From a virus, in IMG/VR virus record IMGVR_UViG_3300046515_000144, positions 1 through 22,661 of that record: a DNA stretch of 22,661 bases, one strand, 5' to 3'. Each line of letters opens with the position of its first letter. Within the stretch, counting starts at the first letter, position 1. Positions 1-5,695 of this stretch are shown in pieces. A program made the translations under genes and the position numbers. A model generated the notes under the pieces. It saw only the letters and a list, made by a program, of their open reading frames with translations. It searched no databases and was not told the origin of the DNA.

Positions 1-1
1 T

Positions 2-562
2 GAGTGGCTGCAGTACTTCGAACAGGCACGCACCGGTGCTTTCAAGGTGCTGACCCGCCTGAAAGAGCAAGGCGTGATCAAGGCGTGGGGCCTGGGCGTG
101 AATCGCGTCGAACCCATCGAGTTGACCCTGGGGCTTGAAGAAGCAAACCCCGACGGTTTTCTGCTCGCCGGCCGCTACTCCCTCTTGGACCACGACCGCG
201 CCTTGCAGCGTCTGATGGCAGAGGCCAAGGCCCAGAACACCGACATCGTCGTCGGCGGCCCGTACAGCTCCGGCATTCTGGCCGGCGGCGCACACTTCGA
301 ATACCAGAAAGCCAGCCCGCAAATCATCGCCAAGGTCGAGCACATCAAACGCATCGCTCAGGCCCATGGCGTCGACATCAAAGCCGCCGCCCTGCAATTC
401 GCCCTCGCCAACCCGGCAGTGGCTGCGGTGATTCCAGGGGCAAGCCGCCCGGAGCGAATCGCTGAAGATGTGGCAGCGCTGCAGGCCGTGATTCCAGCTG
501 CGTTCTGGGATGCGCTGCGCGATGCCGGGTTGATTGCGGGGAGTGCGCCAGTGCCGGTTTGA
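2..562 (+). CDS. Aldo/keto reductase, C-terminal part (chromosomal flank)
   Basis: The reading frame is open from base 2 and enters from beyond the left edge, so only the last ~186 residues are present. Aldo/keto reductases are cytosolic NADPH-dependent TIM-barrel oxidoreductases acting on aldehydes and sugars. Visible family hallmarks are the strand/helix segment ending VIKAWGLGVNR and the cofactor-binding IPGASRPERI motif near the C-terminus; the style resembles the D-threo-aldose / pyridoxal 4-dehydrogenase branch. The catalytic Tyr/Asp/Lys/His region lies outside the window. A strong terminator follows 17 bases after the stop. This is bacterial chromosome outside the prophage. The family is confident; the substrate cannot be told. 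Confidence 0.85.
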   Translation, partial: EWLQYFEQARTGAFKVLTRLKEQGVIKAWGLGVNRVEPIELTLGLEEANPDGFLLAGRYSLLDHDRALQRLMAEAKAQNTDIVVGGPYSSGILAGGAHFEYQKASPQIIAKVEHIKRIAQAHGVDIKAAALQFALANPAVAAVIPGASRPERIAEDVAALQAVIPAAFWDALRDAGLIAGSAPVPV

Positions 563-578
563 GGTTTTTTGCAGGCAC

Positions 579-607
579 AAAAAAAGACGTCCGAGGACGT
601 CTTTTTT
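579..607. terminator. Bidirectional rho-independent terminator
   Basis: Stem AAGACGTC / GACGTCTT with loop CGAG, flanked by an A-run on the left and a T-run on the right. It can stop the aldo/keto reductase transcript on the plus strand and the tmRNA transcript arriving on the minus strand. Confidence 0.85.
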
Positions 608-612
608 ATGTT

Positions 613-640
613 TGGTGGAGCCGGGGGGATTTGAACCCGC
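613..640 (-). other. ssrA: attL: 3' end fragment of tmRNA gene (ssrA)
   Basis: On the minus strand this reads as a T-arm (GGGTTCAAATC) followed by CCCCCGGCTCCACCA, which is how Pseudomonas tmRNA genes end. Only this 3' tail is present: the sequence further right does not continue as tmRNA, and one base of the T-stem is mispaired (C opposite C near 637). That fits a crossover in the shared core, with phage DNA starting around 637-640. The phage should carry a replacement 3' end that restores ssrA at the far right junction, outside this window. The leftward-pointing integrase ~1.5 kb inside supports this. The boundary of the core cannot be fixed without attR. Confidence 0.7.
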
Positions 641-788
641 GTCTAAGGCCCGGATCCCGTGGCTTCCAGTGATAAGGCTGGCATAAAGCTGTCATTAGCC
701 AGTGAGCATTTCTAAACCGAGCATCAGATCCTTTTGGAAATCATCATCACTAGTGGCAAACTGATTATCCGACACAATTTTCAAAGGA

Positions 789-1781
789 ATGAGCGTGGCT
801 ACCCTCGTTGAAGCTCTTGACTGGCTTCCAAAACACTATGGTCATCTAGATGCCGAAGCGGAGCACCGCGTTCCGGACAAGTACTATTCTCCAGGATTTA
901 TCGCCGCGTTTGCCGCCTATCTGACCTACAAGCGTGTAAATCAGAGGTCTGTCGTTTTTGATAACGAGAACCACGAAGGGTATTTTTCAGCCGTCGGTCT
1001 GGCTAAGGCGGTCTGGGGGGTAGACGATTACCAGTATGAGCGCAAGAATGCTGGAGTGAACTATGCTCCGTTGACGCCGCTAGCCTCGCAGGACGACGTT
1101 GATAAAGCGACCGCCCAGATCAACAGCTGCCTCAGATCGTTTGCGCGTTCTGGACCTGTGGATTACGGTAGAAGCCCTGCCTTTAAAGAACTCACACACG
1201 TCGTGGGTGAAATGCACGACAACGTGTGGTCCCATGGTCTCAACACTGGCTTCTCTGTGGCTCAGCGACATGCCATCAGAAACGGTTTAGGCCATGCCAT
1301 CGAGTTTTCCTTGGCGGATTGTGGCATGGGCTTTCTTGAGGAGCTGAAACGTTCCCGGATAGCTGGCGTTAAGGGTATTGTCTCCGATCGGGACGCCGTT
1401 GAGTGGTGTGTACAAGAGGGGAACTCATCAAAGCTTGCTAAGCTCGAAGATGAGTGGGCCCAGTCAGTTCCAGAGGACTTTCTTGGATCTGCTCCCTTTG
1501 GTGAGGTCGGAGTCGTTTTATCTGGAAATGGTAACCATCACCAAGGTCTAGGTCTGGCGAAGCTGGTCGAGCTCGCTAGGTCATACGAAGGTGTGTTGAA
1601 CATAGCATCAGGCGACTGCTTAATGATGCTGAGACGTGGTGGAAACCCCAGTTTCAGAAGGCTTTCACAGCCATGGAGAGGTGTCGCTGTTTCGCTTTCC
1701 ATTAAAGAATCTAGCCTCATGGCCGCTAGGGTTGATGAGGCTGAAGATGTACGAGACATTATGGATTTATTGAGGGGGTAA
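789..1781 (+). CDS. GHKL (Bergerat-fold) ATPase, prophage cargo gene
   Basis: 330 residues. A GHKL ATP-binding fold is visible in the second half: N-box with E141, N145 and H149 (VVGEMHDNVWSH), G1 box D177-C-G-M-G181, and G2 box HQGLGLA at 251-257, closing with strand WRGVAVSLSI. These are the nucleotide-binding elements of the HATPase_c superfamily (histidine kinases, anti-sigma kinases, MutL, Hsp90, MORC). No transmembrane segment, histidine phosphoacceptor domain or receiver domain is seen. The N-terminal ~120 residues match no family I know. The AAAGGA ribosome site touches this ATG but sits 6 bases before an in-frame GTG at 795, so the real start may be 795. It is followed after 2 bases by a STAS-like gene, forming a two-gene unit. 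GC content looks lower than in the phage core. Function unknown; an ATPase/partner-switch or phage-defence role is inference. Confidence 0.8.
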   Translation: MSVATLVEALDWLPKHYGHLDAEAEHRVPDKYYSPGFIAAFAAYLTYKRVNQRSVVFDNENHEGYFSAVGLAKAVWGVDDYQYERKNAGVNYAPLTPLASQDDVDKATAQINSCLRSFARSGPVDYGRSPAFKELTHVVGEMHDNVWSHGLNTGFSVAQRHAIRNGLGHAIEFSLADCGMGFLEELKRSRIAGVKGIVSDRDAVEWCVQEGNSSKLAKLEDEWAQSVPEDFLGSAPFGEVGVVLSGNGNHHQGLGLAKLVELARSYEGVLNIASGDCLMMLRRGGNPSFRRLSQPWRGVAVSLSIKESSLMAARVDEAEDVRDIMDLLRG

Positions 1782-1783
1782 TT

Positions 1784-2068
1784 ATGGAAACGTTTGCCTT
1801 TAGGCACAGTGACCTAGCTTCCCGAAGCCTCGCCTCGAAGGAACGGAGCGCGTTATACCGAAAACTGCATGATCATGAGCAGATCGTGATCGACCTTGCA
1901 TCGGTAGAATCCATCTCCGAATCCTTTGCCGACGAGCTTTTCGGCGTATTGGTGCTTGAACGAGGTTTTGACTTCGTGATCAAGCACGTCAAAATTATCA
2001 ACGCTGCTGACGATGTGCTTCGTTCCATTGCTATCGCAATGAAGCGGCGGAGGGCTGTCGCTGCCTAA
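1784..2068 (+). CDS. STAS-like DUF4325 family protein
   Basis: 94 residues. The core, IDLASVESISESFADELFG, has the DUF4325 pattern: hydrophobic strand, 'V-x-x-I', then S-F-A-D-E-L-F. This family has a STAS-like fold, and STAS proteins bind GHKL kinases in the SpoIIAA/SpoIIAB partner switch. The serine pair in SISESF is where a phospho-acceptor would be expected in an anti-anti-sigma protein. The gene starts 2 bases after the GHKL gene, with a GGGGG ribosome site overlapping the upstream stop region, so the two are translated as a pair. A terminator lies ~18 bases after the stop, so the cassette has no other member. Family call is good; the biological role is unknown. Confidence 0.75.
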   Translation: METFAFRHSDLASRSLASKERSALYRKLHDHEQIVIDLASVESISESFADELFGVLVLERGFDFVIKHVKIINAADDVLRSIAIAMKRRRAVAA

Positions 2069-2085
2069 ACCGCAGAGACATCAGA

Positions 2086-2113
2086 GAAGGGGCTATTTGG
2101 CCCCTTCTTTTTT
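2086..2113 (+). terminator. Rho-independent terminator of the GHKL/DUF4325 cassette
   Basis: Perfect 8-bp stem GAAGGGGC / GCCCCTTC, loop TATTTG, then TTTTTT. It overlaps the last codons of the convergent integrase gene and insulates the two transcripts. Confidence 0.85.
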
Positions 2114-3274
2114 GCCAGCATTATTGTTGGCGCCCTCCCACAGGCCCTCAGCTCGTTGTCCAGCGCTTAAATCTGCGGCCGGCATCCATCGTCCGTATAC
2201 CCTGGCAATCATCGTCCAGTCGCTATGCCCCATCTGCTGAGCTACCCACATCGGATGCTCGCCCGCAGAAAGCATCATTGAAGCGTAAGTGTGCCGAGTT
2301 TGGTAAGGGCGCCGGTACCGTACGCCTGCCTTCTTCACTGCATGTGCCCACATCGTTTTCCGAATCGGCCCGTCCCCAGTCCAACGCGCGAGGGTACGGG
2401 GATTCTGAAACACCTCCTCCCCAGCCAGAAAGGTATGCTCTTTCTGCGCTTTCAATGCTGTCATTGCCGGGCCAAGCAGCTTCACCGCGCGCCGGCCTGC
2501 AGCTGTCTTTGGAATCTCCGCTGCTCCCCTTGAGGCCTGGGTCATTGCCCTGGTGATCATCACCTCGCCCCGGATAAAGTCCACGTCCCCCCAGTCAAGT
2601 GCCACCAGCTCGCTCGTTCGCAGACCTGTCCACAACGCGAACTGCACCAAGTTGGCCGCTTGCCCAGTCAGTGCAGCGATGATTGCGCGCTGCTCTTCCG
2701 GACTGAACGGATCGACTTCATCCTCTTCTGTGGGCGCGGCCTTGCGCTTGTAAGTCCAGCCGGCCATTGGGTTGTTCTCGATCAACTCTTCGTCGACCGC
2801 CTCCGTGATGGCAGAACGGAGACAGCTCTGGATGTTGCTCAGCGTCTTGTTACCAATCTCCAGCGTGTCGAGCCAGTCCTTGATCATTTTCCGCTTCAGG
2901 TCGACCATCATGTGCGTGCCTAGGGCTGGCACGAGTCGGTGCTCGACGAGCTTGCGATACCCTTCGTAGGTGCTGCTGGAAAGGTGCTTCTTCTTCGACG
3001 CGAGCCACCTGGTCAGGAAACCCGCGACCGTTTCATGTGAAGCCTCCGGCGCAAACTTCGCAGCCCTGGCCGAACCCGGGAAGGTAACCGAGTAATCGAA
3101 CGCTCCGATGGAAATCGCGTGTTCGATCGCCGCCTTGTGCTGTTCGGCCTTCTTCAGATTAGTGGCGGTGGGCTTGAGCGTGATGCGCTCGCGGCACCGG
3201 ACGCCCCGATACATGAACGTGATTTCGATGCTCGAATCGGAGATCGCCCGAACTCCCCGCCCGTCTCTACCCAT
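2093..3274 (-). CDS. int: Phage tyrosine integrase (N-terminal DUF3596 arm-binding domain)
   Basis: 393 residues, a normal length. The N-terminus (about 1-60; ITFMYRGVRCRERITL then an ATNLKKAEQH stretch) is the arm-site DNA-binding DUF3596 type. A SAM-like core-binding domain follows (~80-170), then the catalytic domain: first Arg in LWTGLRTSELVAL, second Arg in YQTRHTYASMML, His in QQMGHSDW and the nucleophilic Tyr in ARVYGRWMP. The box II position usually filled by His is Tyr (YQTRH), which I recall as common in this subgroup. It catalyses attP x attB recombination. It points at the attL scar at 613-640 and its start overlaps the excisionase gene by 121 bases. Confidence 0.95.
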   Translation of the reverse strand: MGRDGRGVRAISDSSIEITFMYRGVRCRERITLKPTATNLKKAEQHKAAIEHAISIGAFDYSVTFPGSARAAKFAPEASHETVAGFLTRWLASKKKHLSSSTYEGYRKLVEHRLVPALGTHMMVDLKRKMIKDWLDTLEIGNKTLSNIQSCLRSAITEAVDEELIENNPMAGWTYKRKAAPTEEDEVDPFSPEEQRAIIAALTGQAANLVQFALWTGLRTSELVALDWGDVDFIRGEVMITRAMTQASRGAAEIPKTAAGRRAVKLLGPAMTALKAQKEHTFLAGEEVFQNPRTLARWTGDGPIRKTMWAHAVKKAGVRYRRPYQTRHTYASMMLSAGEHPMWVAQQMGHSDWTMIARVYGRWMPAADLSAGQRAEGLWEGANNNAGKKEGAK

Positions 3275-3429
3275 GATTCATATCCCTGTGTGTCAATCAG
3301 TGTCCGGCCGTCCGGAGCCCTGAACCAGATTTCGCCAAGCCGCCAAATTCCATCACGGATCTTCGAGCGGATAGCGTCCTCGCTGTAGCCAGACTCGCTG
3401 GCGAATTTCCTGATGGTCATGTAGCGCAT
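3154..3429 (-). CDS. xis: Excisionase-like DNA-binding protein
   Basis: 91 residues. The first ~55 (MRYMTIRKFASESGYSEDAI, then an IRDGIW / WFRAPDGRTLID / GYESWVE pattern) are a winged-helix, excisionase-type domain: the helix selects DNA and the 'GRTLID' hairpin is the wing. Such proteins bind next to att sites and steer integrase towards excision. The start is supported by AGGAG 9 bases upstream. The last ~40 residues overlap the integrase start in another frame and look low-complexity (Ala/Ser-rich), so the conserved protein may be effectively ~60 residues. The gene is last-but-one in the leftward operon, as usual for xis-int. Confidence 0.8.
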   Translation of the reverse strand: MRYMTIRKFASESGYSEDAIRSKIRDGIWRLGEIWFRAPDGRTLIDTQGYESWVETGGEFGRSPIRASKSRSCIGASGAASASRSSPPPLI

Positions 3430-3440
3430 TCGGTCTTACT

Positions 3441-3454
3441 CCTGACGCGTCAGG
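3441..3454. repeat. 14-bp perfect palindrome upstream of xis
   Basis: CCTGACGCGTCAGG is its own reverse complement. It overlaps the 5' edge of the xis ribosome site, and the heptamer GCGTCAG recurs at 3477-3483. It could be an operator for xis-int or a site that sequesters the ribosome site. Confidence 0.5.
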
Positions 3455-3480
3455 TTTCTGTTTGCGGTGAGATTGATGCG

Positions 3481-3681
3481 TCAGACAGACGGTTCGCTTT
3501 CATTCGTCTCAGCAACTGCCCGCAGCTTCAGCGCGATACCGCATGAGTTGGCCAGGGCAGTGAGTTGGCCAACGGTTGTCTCAGGTTCTTTCAGCGCTTG
3601 GCCAAAGCGGATCAGCCGGTCGCCCAGGCTTTCGAACTCGGTGCGCAGATGGATCTGGGTGCCTTGAGTGAGGATGCTCAT
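3481..3681 (-). CDS. Small hypothetical phage protein (66 aa)
   Basis: 66 residues, no family recognised. Predicted soluble and mainly helical (TEFESLGDRLIRFGQALKEP, then a TTVGQLTALANSCGIALKL stretch). The start codon overlaps the stop of the upstream 82-residue gene by 4 bases, implying translational coupling in the leftward operon. The ~50-base gap down to xis holds the palindrome at 3441-3454. Position suggests a leftward early gene, like the small non-essential genes between cIII and xis in lambdoid phages, but function cannot be assigned. Confidence 0.6.
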   Translation of the reverse strand: MSILTQGTQIHLRTEFESLGDRLIRFGQALKEPETTVGQLTALANSCGIALKLRAVAETNESEPSV

Positions 3682-3926
3682 AGCTGAACCCTCTCGTCAT
3701 GTTGGCGCGGGGCAGGGGCGCTCGCCGGGTTTGTCGCAGCTTTCGCGGGCTGGCGGAGCTGGGAGTCAGGCAAGCAGCTGATGCCGGTGCCTGCAATGAT
3801 CCAGCACGTAACCTGACGGTGCGTATCGTGCTGAACGTCGATCACCTCGGGCTCGTCGGCGTAGGCCAGGCTCACCCTAAGGATCAGGAGAAGGCAGACA
3901 GCGAAAGTGATGATCGTGGGCTTCAT
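3678..3926 (-). CDS. Small secreted protein with signal peptide
   Basis: 82 residues. The N-terminus (Met-Lys, then a hydrophobic run IITFAVCLLLILRVSLAYA) is a Sec signal peptide with a likely cut after AYA, leaving ~60 residues outside the inner membrane. The mature part has a QVTCWIIAGTGISCLPD segment with two cysteines, which could form a disulfide. I have the impression that small Pseudomonas periplasmic proteins share a TCW...G.SCLP pattern, but I cannot name a family. The start overlaps the stop of the upstream gene (4 bases) and the end overlaps the next start. An envelope-acting lysogenic factor is possible but is inference. Confidence 0.65.
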   Translation of the reverse strand: MKPTIITFAVCLLLILRVSLAYADEPEVIDVQHDTHRQVTCWIIAGTGISCLPDSQLRQPAKAATNPASAPAPRQHDERVQL

Positions 3927-4291
3927 TGTTCGCCCTCCAAAGCGGCTTCAAAACCAGCTTTGAAAATCAGCCAGTCGCCGTGGATGCGGTCATCGACAAA
4001 GCCGTGGCGCCCCTTGGCCAACTCGTCATCGCTGGCGCCCATAGGGTTCGCTTTGATGAACAGATCGCGAGGGTCGAGCTGGGCTGCGACTTCCTTGATG
4101 CGGGTGTCGATGCAAAAGTCTTCCCGGTCCAGGGCGCTATTCAACACATCCCGGTCGCTGGCGCCTGCGATGATGGCCACGCTGGTCCCTACGGCTACCG
4201 GTGCGCCGAGTTGAACGTACGGCAGGACGTGGGCGAGCGTCTCGCCCTCTTTGGCGCGCAGCACCAGCGTGATTCGGTTAACTGGCTGCAT
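3923..4291 (-). CDS. Hypothetical phage protein (122 aa)
   Basis: The frame is open further upstream to 4354, but that would run deep into csrA. The ATG at 4291 has a good ribosome site (GAGGTGG just upstream) and gives [16 protein letters not shown], so this start is chosen; it leaves a 14-base overlap with csrA. 122 residues. A hydrophobic Gly/Ala stretch ([14 protein letters not shown]) is followed by an acidic middle and a C-terminal [15 protein letters not shown]. No family recognised. The gene is coupled at both ends (csrA upstream, the signal-peptide gene downstream) in the leftward operon. Confidence 0.65.
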   Translation of the reverse strand: MQPVNRITLVLRAKEGETLAHVLPYVQLGAPVAVGTSVAIIAGASDRDVLNSALDREDFCIDTRIKEVAAQLDPRDLFIKANPMGASDDELAKGRHGFVDDRIHGDWLIFKAGFEAALEGEQ

Positions 4292-4472
4292 GGGCCACCT
4301 CGTTGCGCGGGTTCTGCTCTTTGCGAATTGCGATTTCTTCGCGGTCGACGGCAACGTGCTTCGGCGCCGCCACGCCCAATTTGATCTGACCCTGCTGGAT
4401 GCCCAGCACGGTCACAGTGATGTCGTTGCTGATGCGGATGGTTTCGCCAATGCGGCGCGTGAGGATGAGCAT
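4278..4472 (-). CDS. csrA: Phage-encoded CsrA/RsmA-family translational regulator
   Basis: 64 residues, very close to the normal CsrA length. The first strand [14 protein letters not shown], the core [19 protein letters not shown] and the RNA-binding VAVDREEI segment are all present, including Leu4, Arg6 and the Arg of REEI that contacts GGA in RNA hairpin loops. CsrA/RsmA dimers bind 5' leaders and block or activate translation; in Pseudomonas they control secondary metabolism, biofilm and virulence. A strong AAGGAG lies 7 bases upstream of the ATG. The last ~12 residues differ from chromosomal RsmA. Downstream genes are coupled. Whether it targets host or phage messages is not visible. Confidence 0.93.
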   Translation of the reverse strand: MLILTRRIGETIRISNDITVTVLGIQQGQIKLGVAAPKHVAVDREEIAIRKEQNPRNEVAHAAS

Positions 4473-4517
4473 TTGAATCTCCTTGAAAAGTGGGGGCGGC
4501 TAGTCCCGCCCCATCGC

Positions 4518-4688
4518 TTAATCGCCCTTGGGCGCTTTCCCGGCCAGCAGCACGATCAGCAGCAGCGCGACCAGAATCAGGTCACCAACCATCGAAAGCA
4601 GGCGGCTGGCCGAATCAACGAACACCACACCACCAGCCAGCCCAAAGGCTGCGCAGCGGCGGGCGCGGTCGCTGAAACGGCGGAACAT
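4518..4688 (-). CDS. Small membrane protein (56 aa)
   Basis: The ATG follows the TAA of the TerB-like gene with no gap (stop 4691-4689, start 4688), so it should be translated by re-initiation. 56 residues: a basic N-terminus (MFRRFSDRARRC), a mildly hydrophobic Gly/Ala/Val stretch (AFGLAGGVVFV), a strong transmembrane helix (VGDLILVALLLIVLLAG) and a short charged tail KAPKGD. Two membrane passes are possible. No family recognised. The coupling to a TerB-like protein suggests the two work together at the inner membrane, which is inference. Confidence 0.6.
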   Translation of the reverse strand: MFRRFSDRARRCAAFGLAGGVVFVDSASRLLSMVGDLILVALLLIVLLAGKAPKGD

Positions 4689-5126
4689 TTACAGGTAGTC
4701 TTTCAGCGAAAGGCCCATGAGCTTCGCGGCCTTTTCGAGCACGGCCATTTCCTTGTCGTCGATGTCGCCCGAGGCCTCTGCGATGGTCAGCATCACGTTG
4801 ATGACGATCTGCGCTTCCTCCGGTGAATGAGCCAGGTCTTTCAGCTCCTTCTCGGCATTCATACGCAGGATGCGGTGGCCGCCGTCGTGGAAGTCCTTCT
4901 CGGCGCGATCCATGGTGTTTGAGAGTTCCGGGCCGAAGCCTTTGAGCTGGGGCGTGTTGGCGATCAGCTTTTCCGCCTTCTTCAGCTCGTCCTCGCTGAT
5001 GTCGCCATCGGCAGCAGCCACGTAGAAGGCGCCGTAGACGATCGCCTGCATAAGGTCGCGGTTCTGAACGACCGACATCGCCGCACGGGCCTCACGCCCT
5101 TTCTTGCCAAACAGTCTTCCAAGCAT
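4689..5126 (-). CDS. TerB-like protein
   Basis: 145 residues, all-helical. It carries two copies of the TerB acidic motif: AAADGDISEDELKKAE (~38-53) and EASGDIDDKEMAVLEKA (~116-132), the pattern by which TerB family proteins bind metal ions. TerB domains occur in tellurite-resistance loci and in many phage- or stress-associated membrane complexes; the domain alone does not prove tellurite resistance. GAGG lies ~8 bases before the ATG. The gene leads the unit TerB-like / small membrane protein / csrA and has a candidate promoter at 5186-5214. No other ter genes are present. Confidence 0.8.
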   Translation of the reverse strand: MLGRLFGKKGREARAAMSVVQNRDLMQAIVYGAFYVAAADGDISEDELKKAEKLIANTPQLKGFGPELSNTMDRAEKDFHDGGHRILRMNAEKELKDLAHSPEEAQIVINVMLTIAEASGDIDDKEMAVLEKAAKLMGLSLKDYL

Positions 5127-5185
5127 GGGTATTTCCTCTTTTTCAGGCCGAACGAATCCCGGCCGCGTTGTTGGCTTTCGCGAAA

Positions 5186-5214
5186 AATATGGTTTGATTA
5201 GCGGGTCAGGTCAG
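5186..5214 (-). promoter_or_regulatory. Candidate promoter of the terB-csrA unit with overlapping dyad
   Basis: On the minus strand, -35 CTGACC (5214-5209) and -10 CATATT (5191-5186) are 17 bases apart. A dyad TCAGG-TCAG-CCTGA at 5206-5219 covers the -35 box, so a dimeric regulator could act here. The adjacent LuxR-type protein is the obvious candidate, but that is inference. Confidence 0.4.
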
Positions 5215-5268
5215 CCTGAGCACCGGACTGCGTCCTCTTGTGGAAGGCGCACGCCGCTGCGAAAGCGG

Positions 5269-5580
5269 TCATGCGATGAAGACGCCGTCGTGGGAGTCGT
5301 CACGCTGATCATCAGGCGTAGGATTGCTCACTCCAGCGAAAGAAATCAGCCCCATTGCGAATGCGCGCGCCACTAGTTGAGTGCGTTTCACTACGCCGAG
5401 TTTGGTCGTCAGTGCGAGCAGTCGTTTGCTCACGCTGTCTGGCGCCAGGCCGAGATCCTTCGCGATCTCTTTCGTGCTGCAACCAGCGGCGACCGCGAGC
5501 AAGCACTCCAACTCGCGAGGAGCGGCACCGCGGCCAAGGATGCCAATGAAGCCGTGGGCGGAAATGGTTGCAGTGTTCAT
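5269..5580 (-). CDS. Stand-alone LuxR/GerE-type HTH transcription regulator
   Basis: 103 residues. The HTH spans ~20-75: APRELECLLAVAAGCSTKEI begins it, followed by a DLGLAPDSVSKRLLALTTKL recognition region and then RTQLVARA. This is the LuxR/GerE tetra-helical fold with a slightly divergent recognition helix (SVSKRL where V-x-x-H is usual). There is no receiver or autoinducer domain, so control should be by expression level or a partner. GGAG lies 8 bases before the ATG. The promoter upstream carries the CI-type operator (5636-5656), so the gene should be silent in the lysogen and made early on induction. Its position is like that of a delayed-early regulator in the left operon. Confidence 0.8.
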   Translation of the reverse strand: MNTATISAHGFIGILGRGAAPRELECLLAVAAGCSTKEIAKDLGLAPDSVSKRLLALTTKLGVVKRTQLVARAFAMGLISFAGVSNPTPDDQRDDSHDGVFIA

Positions 5581-5613
5581 GATGGAAGCTCCGTGCTGTT
5601 TGGGTATGCCTCA

Positions 5614-5656
5614 AAACTACAGTTTCAAATTACGTATTGCAAATGAAATTTGTAAT
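5614..5656 (-). promoter_or_regulatory. Leftward early promoter (pL-like) with repressor operator
   Basis: The operator palindrome ATTGCAAA-TGAAA-TTTGTAAT lies at 5636-5656. On the minus strand a -35 TTGCAA (5642-5637, inside the operator) and a -10 TAGTTT (5619-5614) are 17 bases apart. The block ACTACAGTTT...ACGTATT-GCAAAT is nearly the reverse complement of the rightward promoter region at 6467-6509, so both promoters share layout and operator. Repressor bound here would cover the -35 box. Confidence 0.7.
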
Positions 5657-5695
5657 TCAGCCCAAAAAATAGCCGGACACTGAGCCCGGCATTGG

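Noticed and set aside
641-788. Promoter for the GHKL/DUF4325 cassette.
   Set aside because: TTGGAA at 733-738 with CAAACT 17 bases later matches too poorly (-10 only 3 of 6) to call; the region has no other clear signal.
3154-3429. Frameshift between xis and int because of their 121-base overlap.
   Set aside because: Both genes have complete domain starts; the overlap uses only the non-conserved tail of the excisionase-like protein, so no damage is needed to explain it.
4251-4826. Plus-strand ORF of 191 codons over csrA and the TerB-like gene.
   Set aside because: It overlaps three real minus-strand genes with recognisable families and ribosome sites; residue composition is shadow-like.
4689-5126. 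Tellurite-resistance operon.
   Set aside because: Only a TerB-like domain is present; no terA, terC, terD, terE or terZ neighbour.
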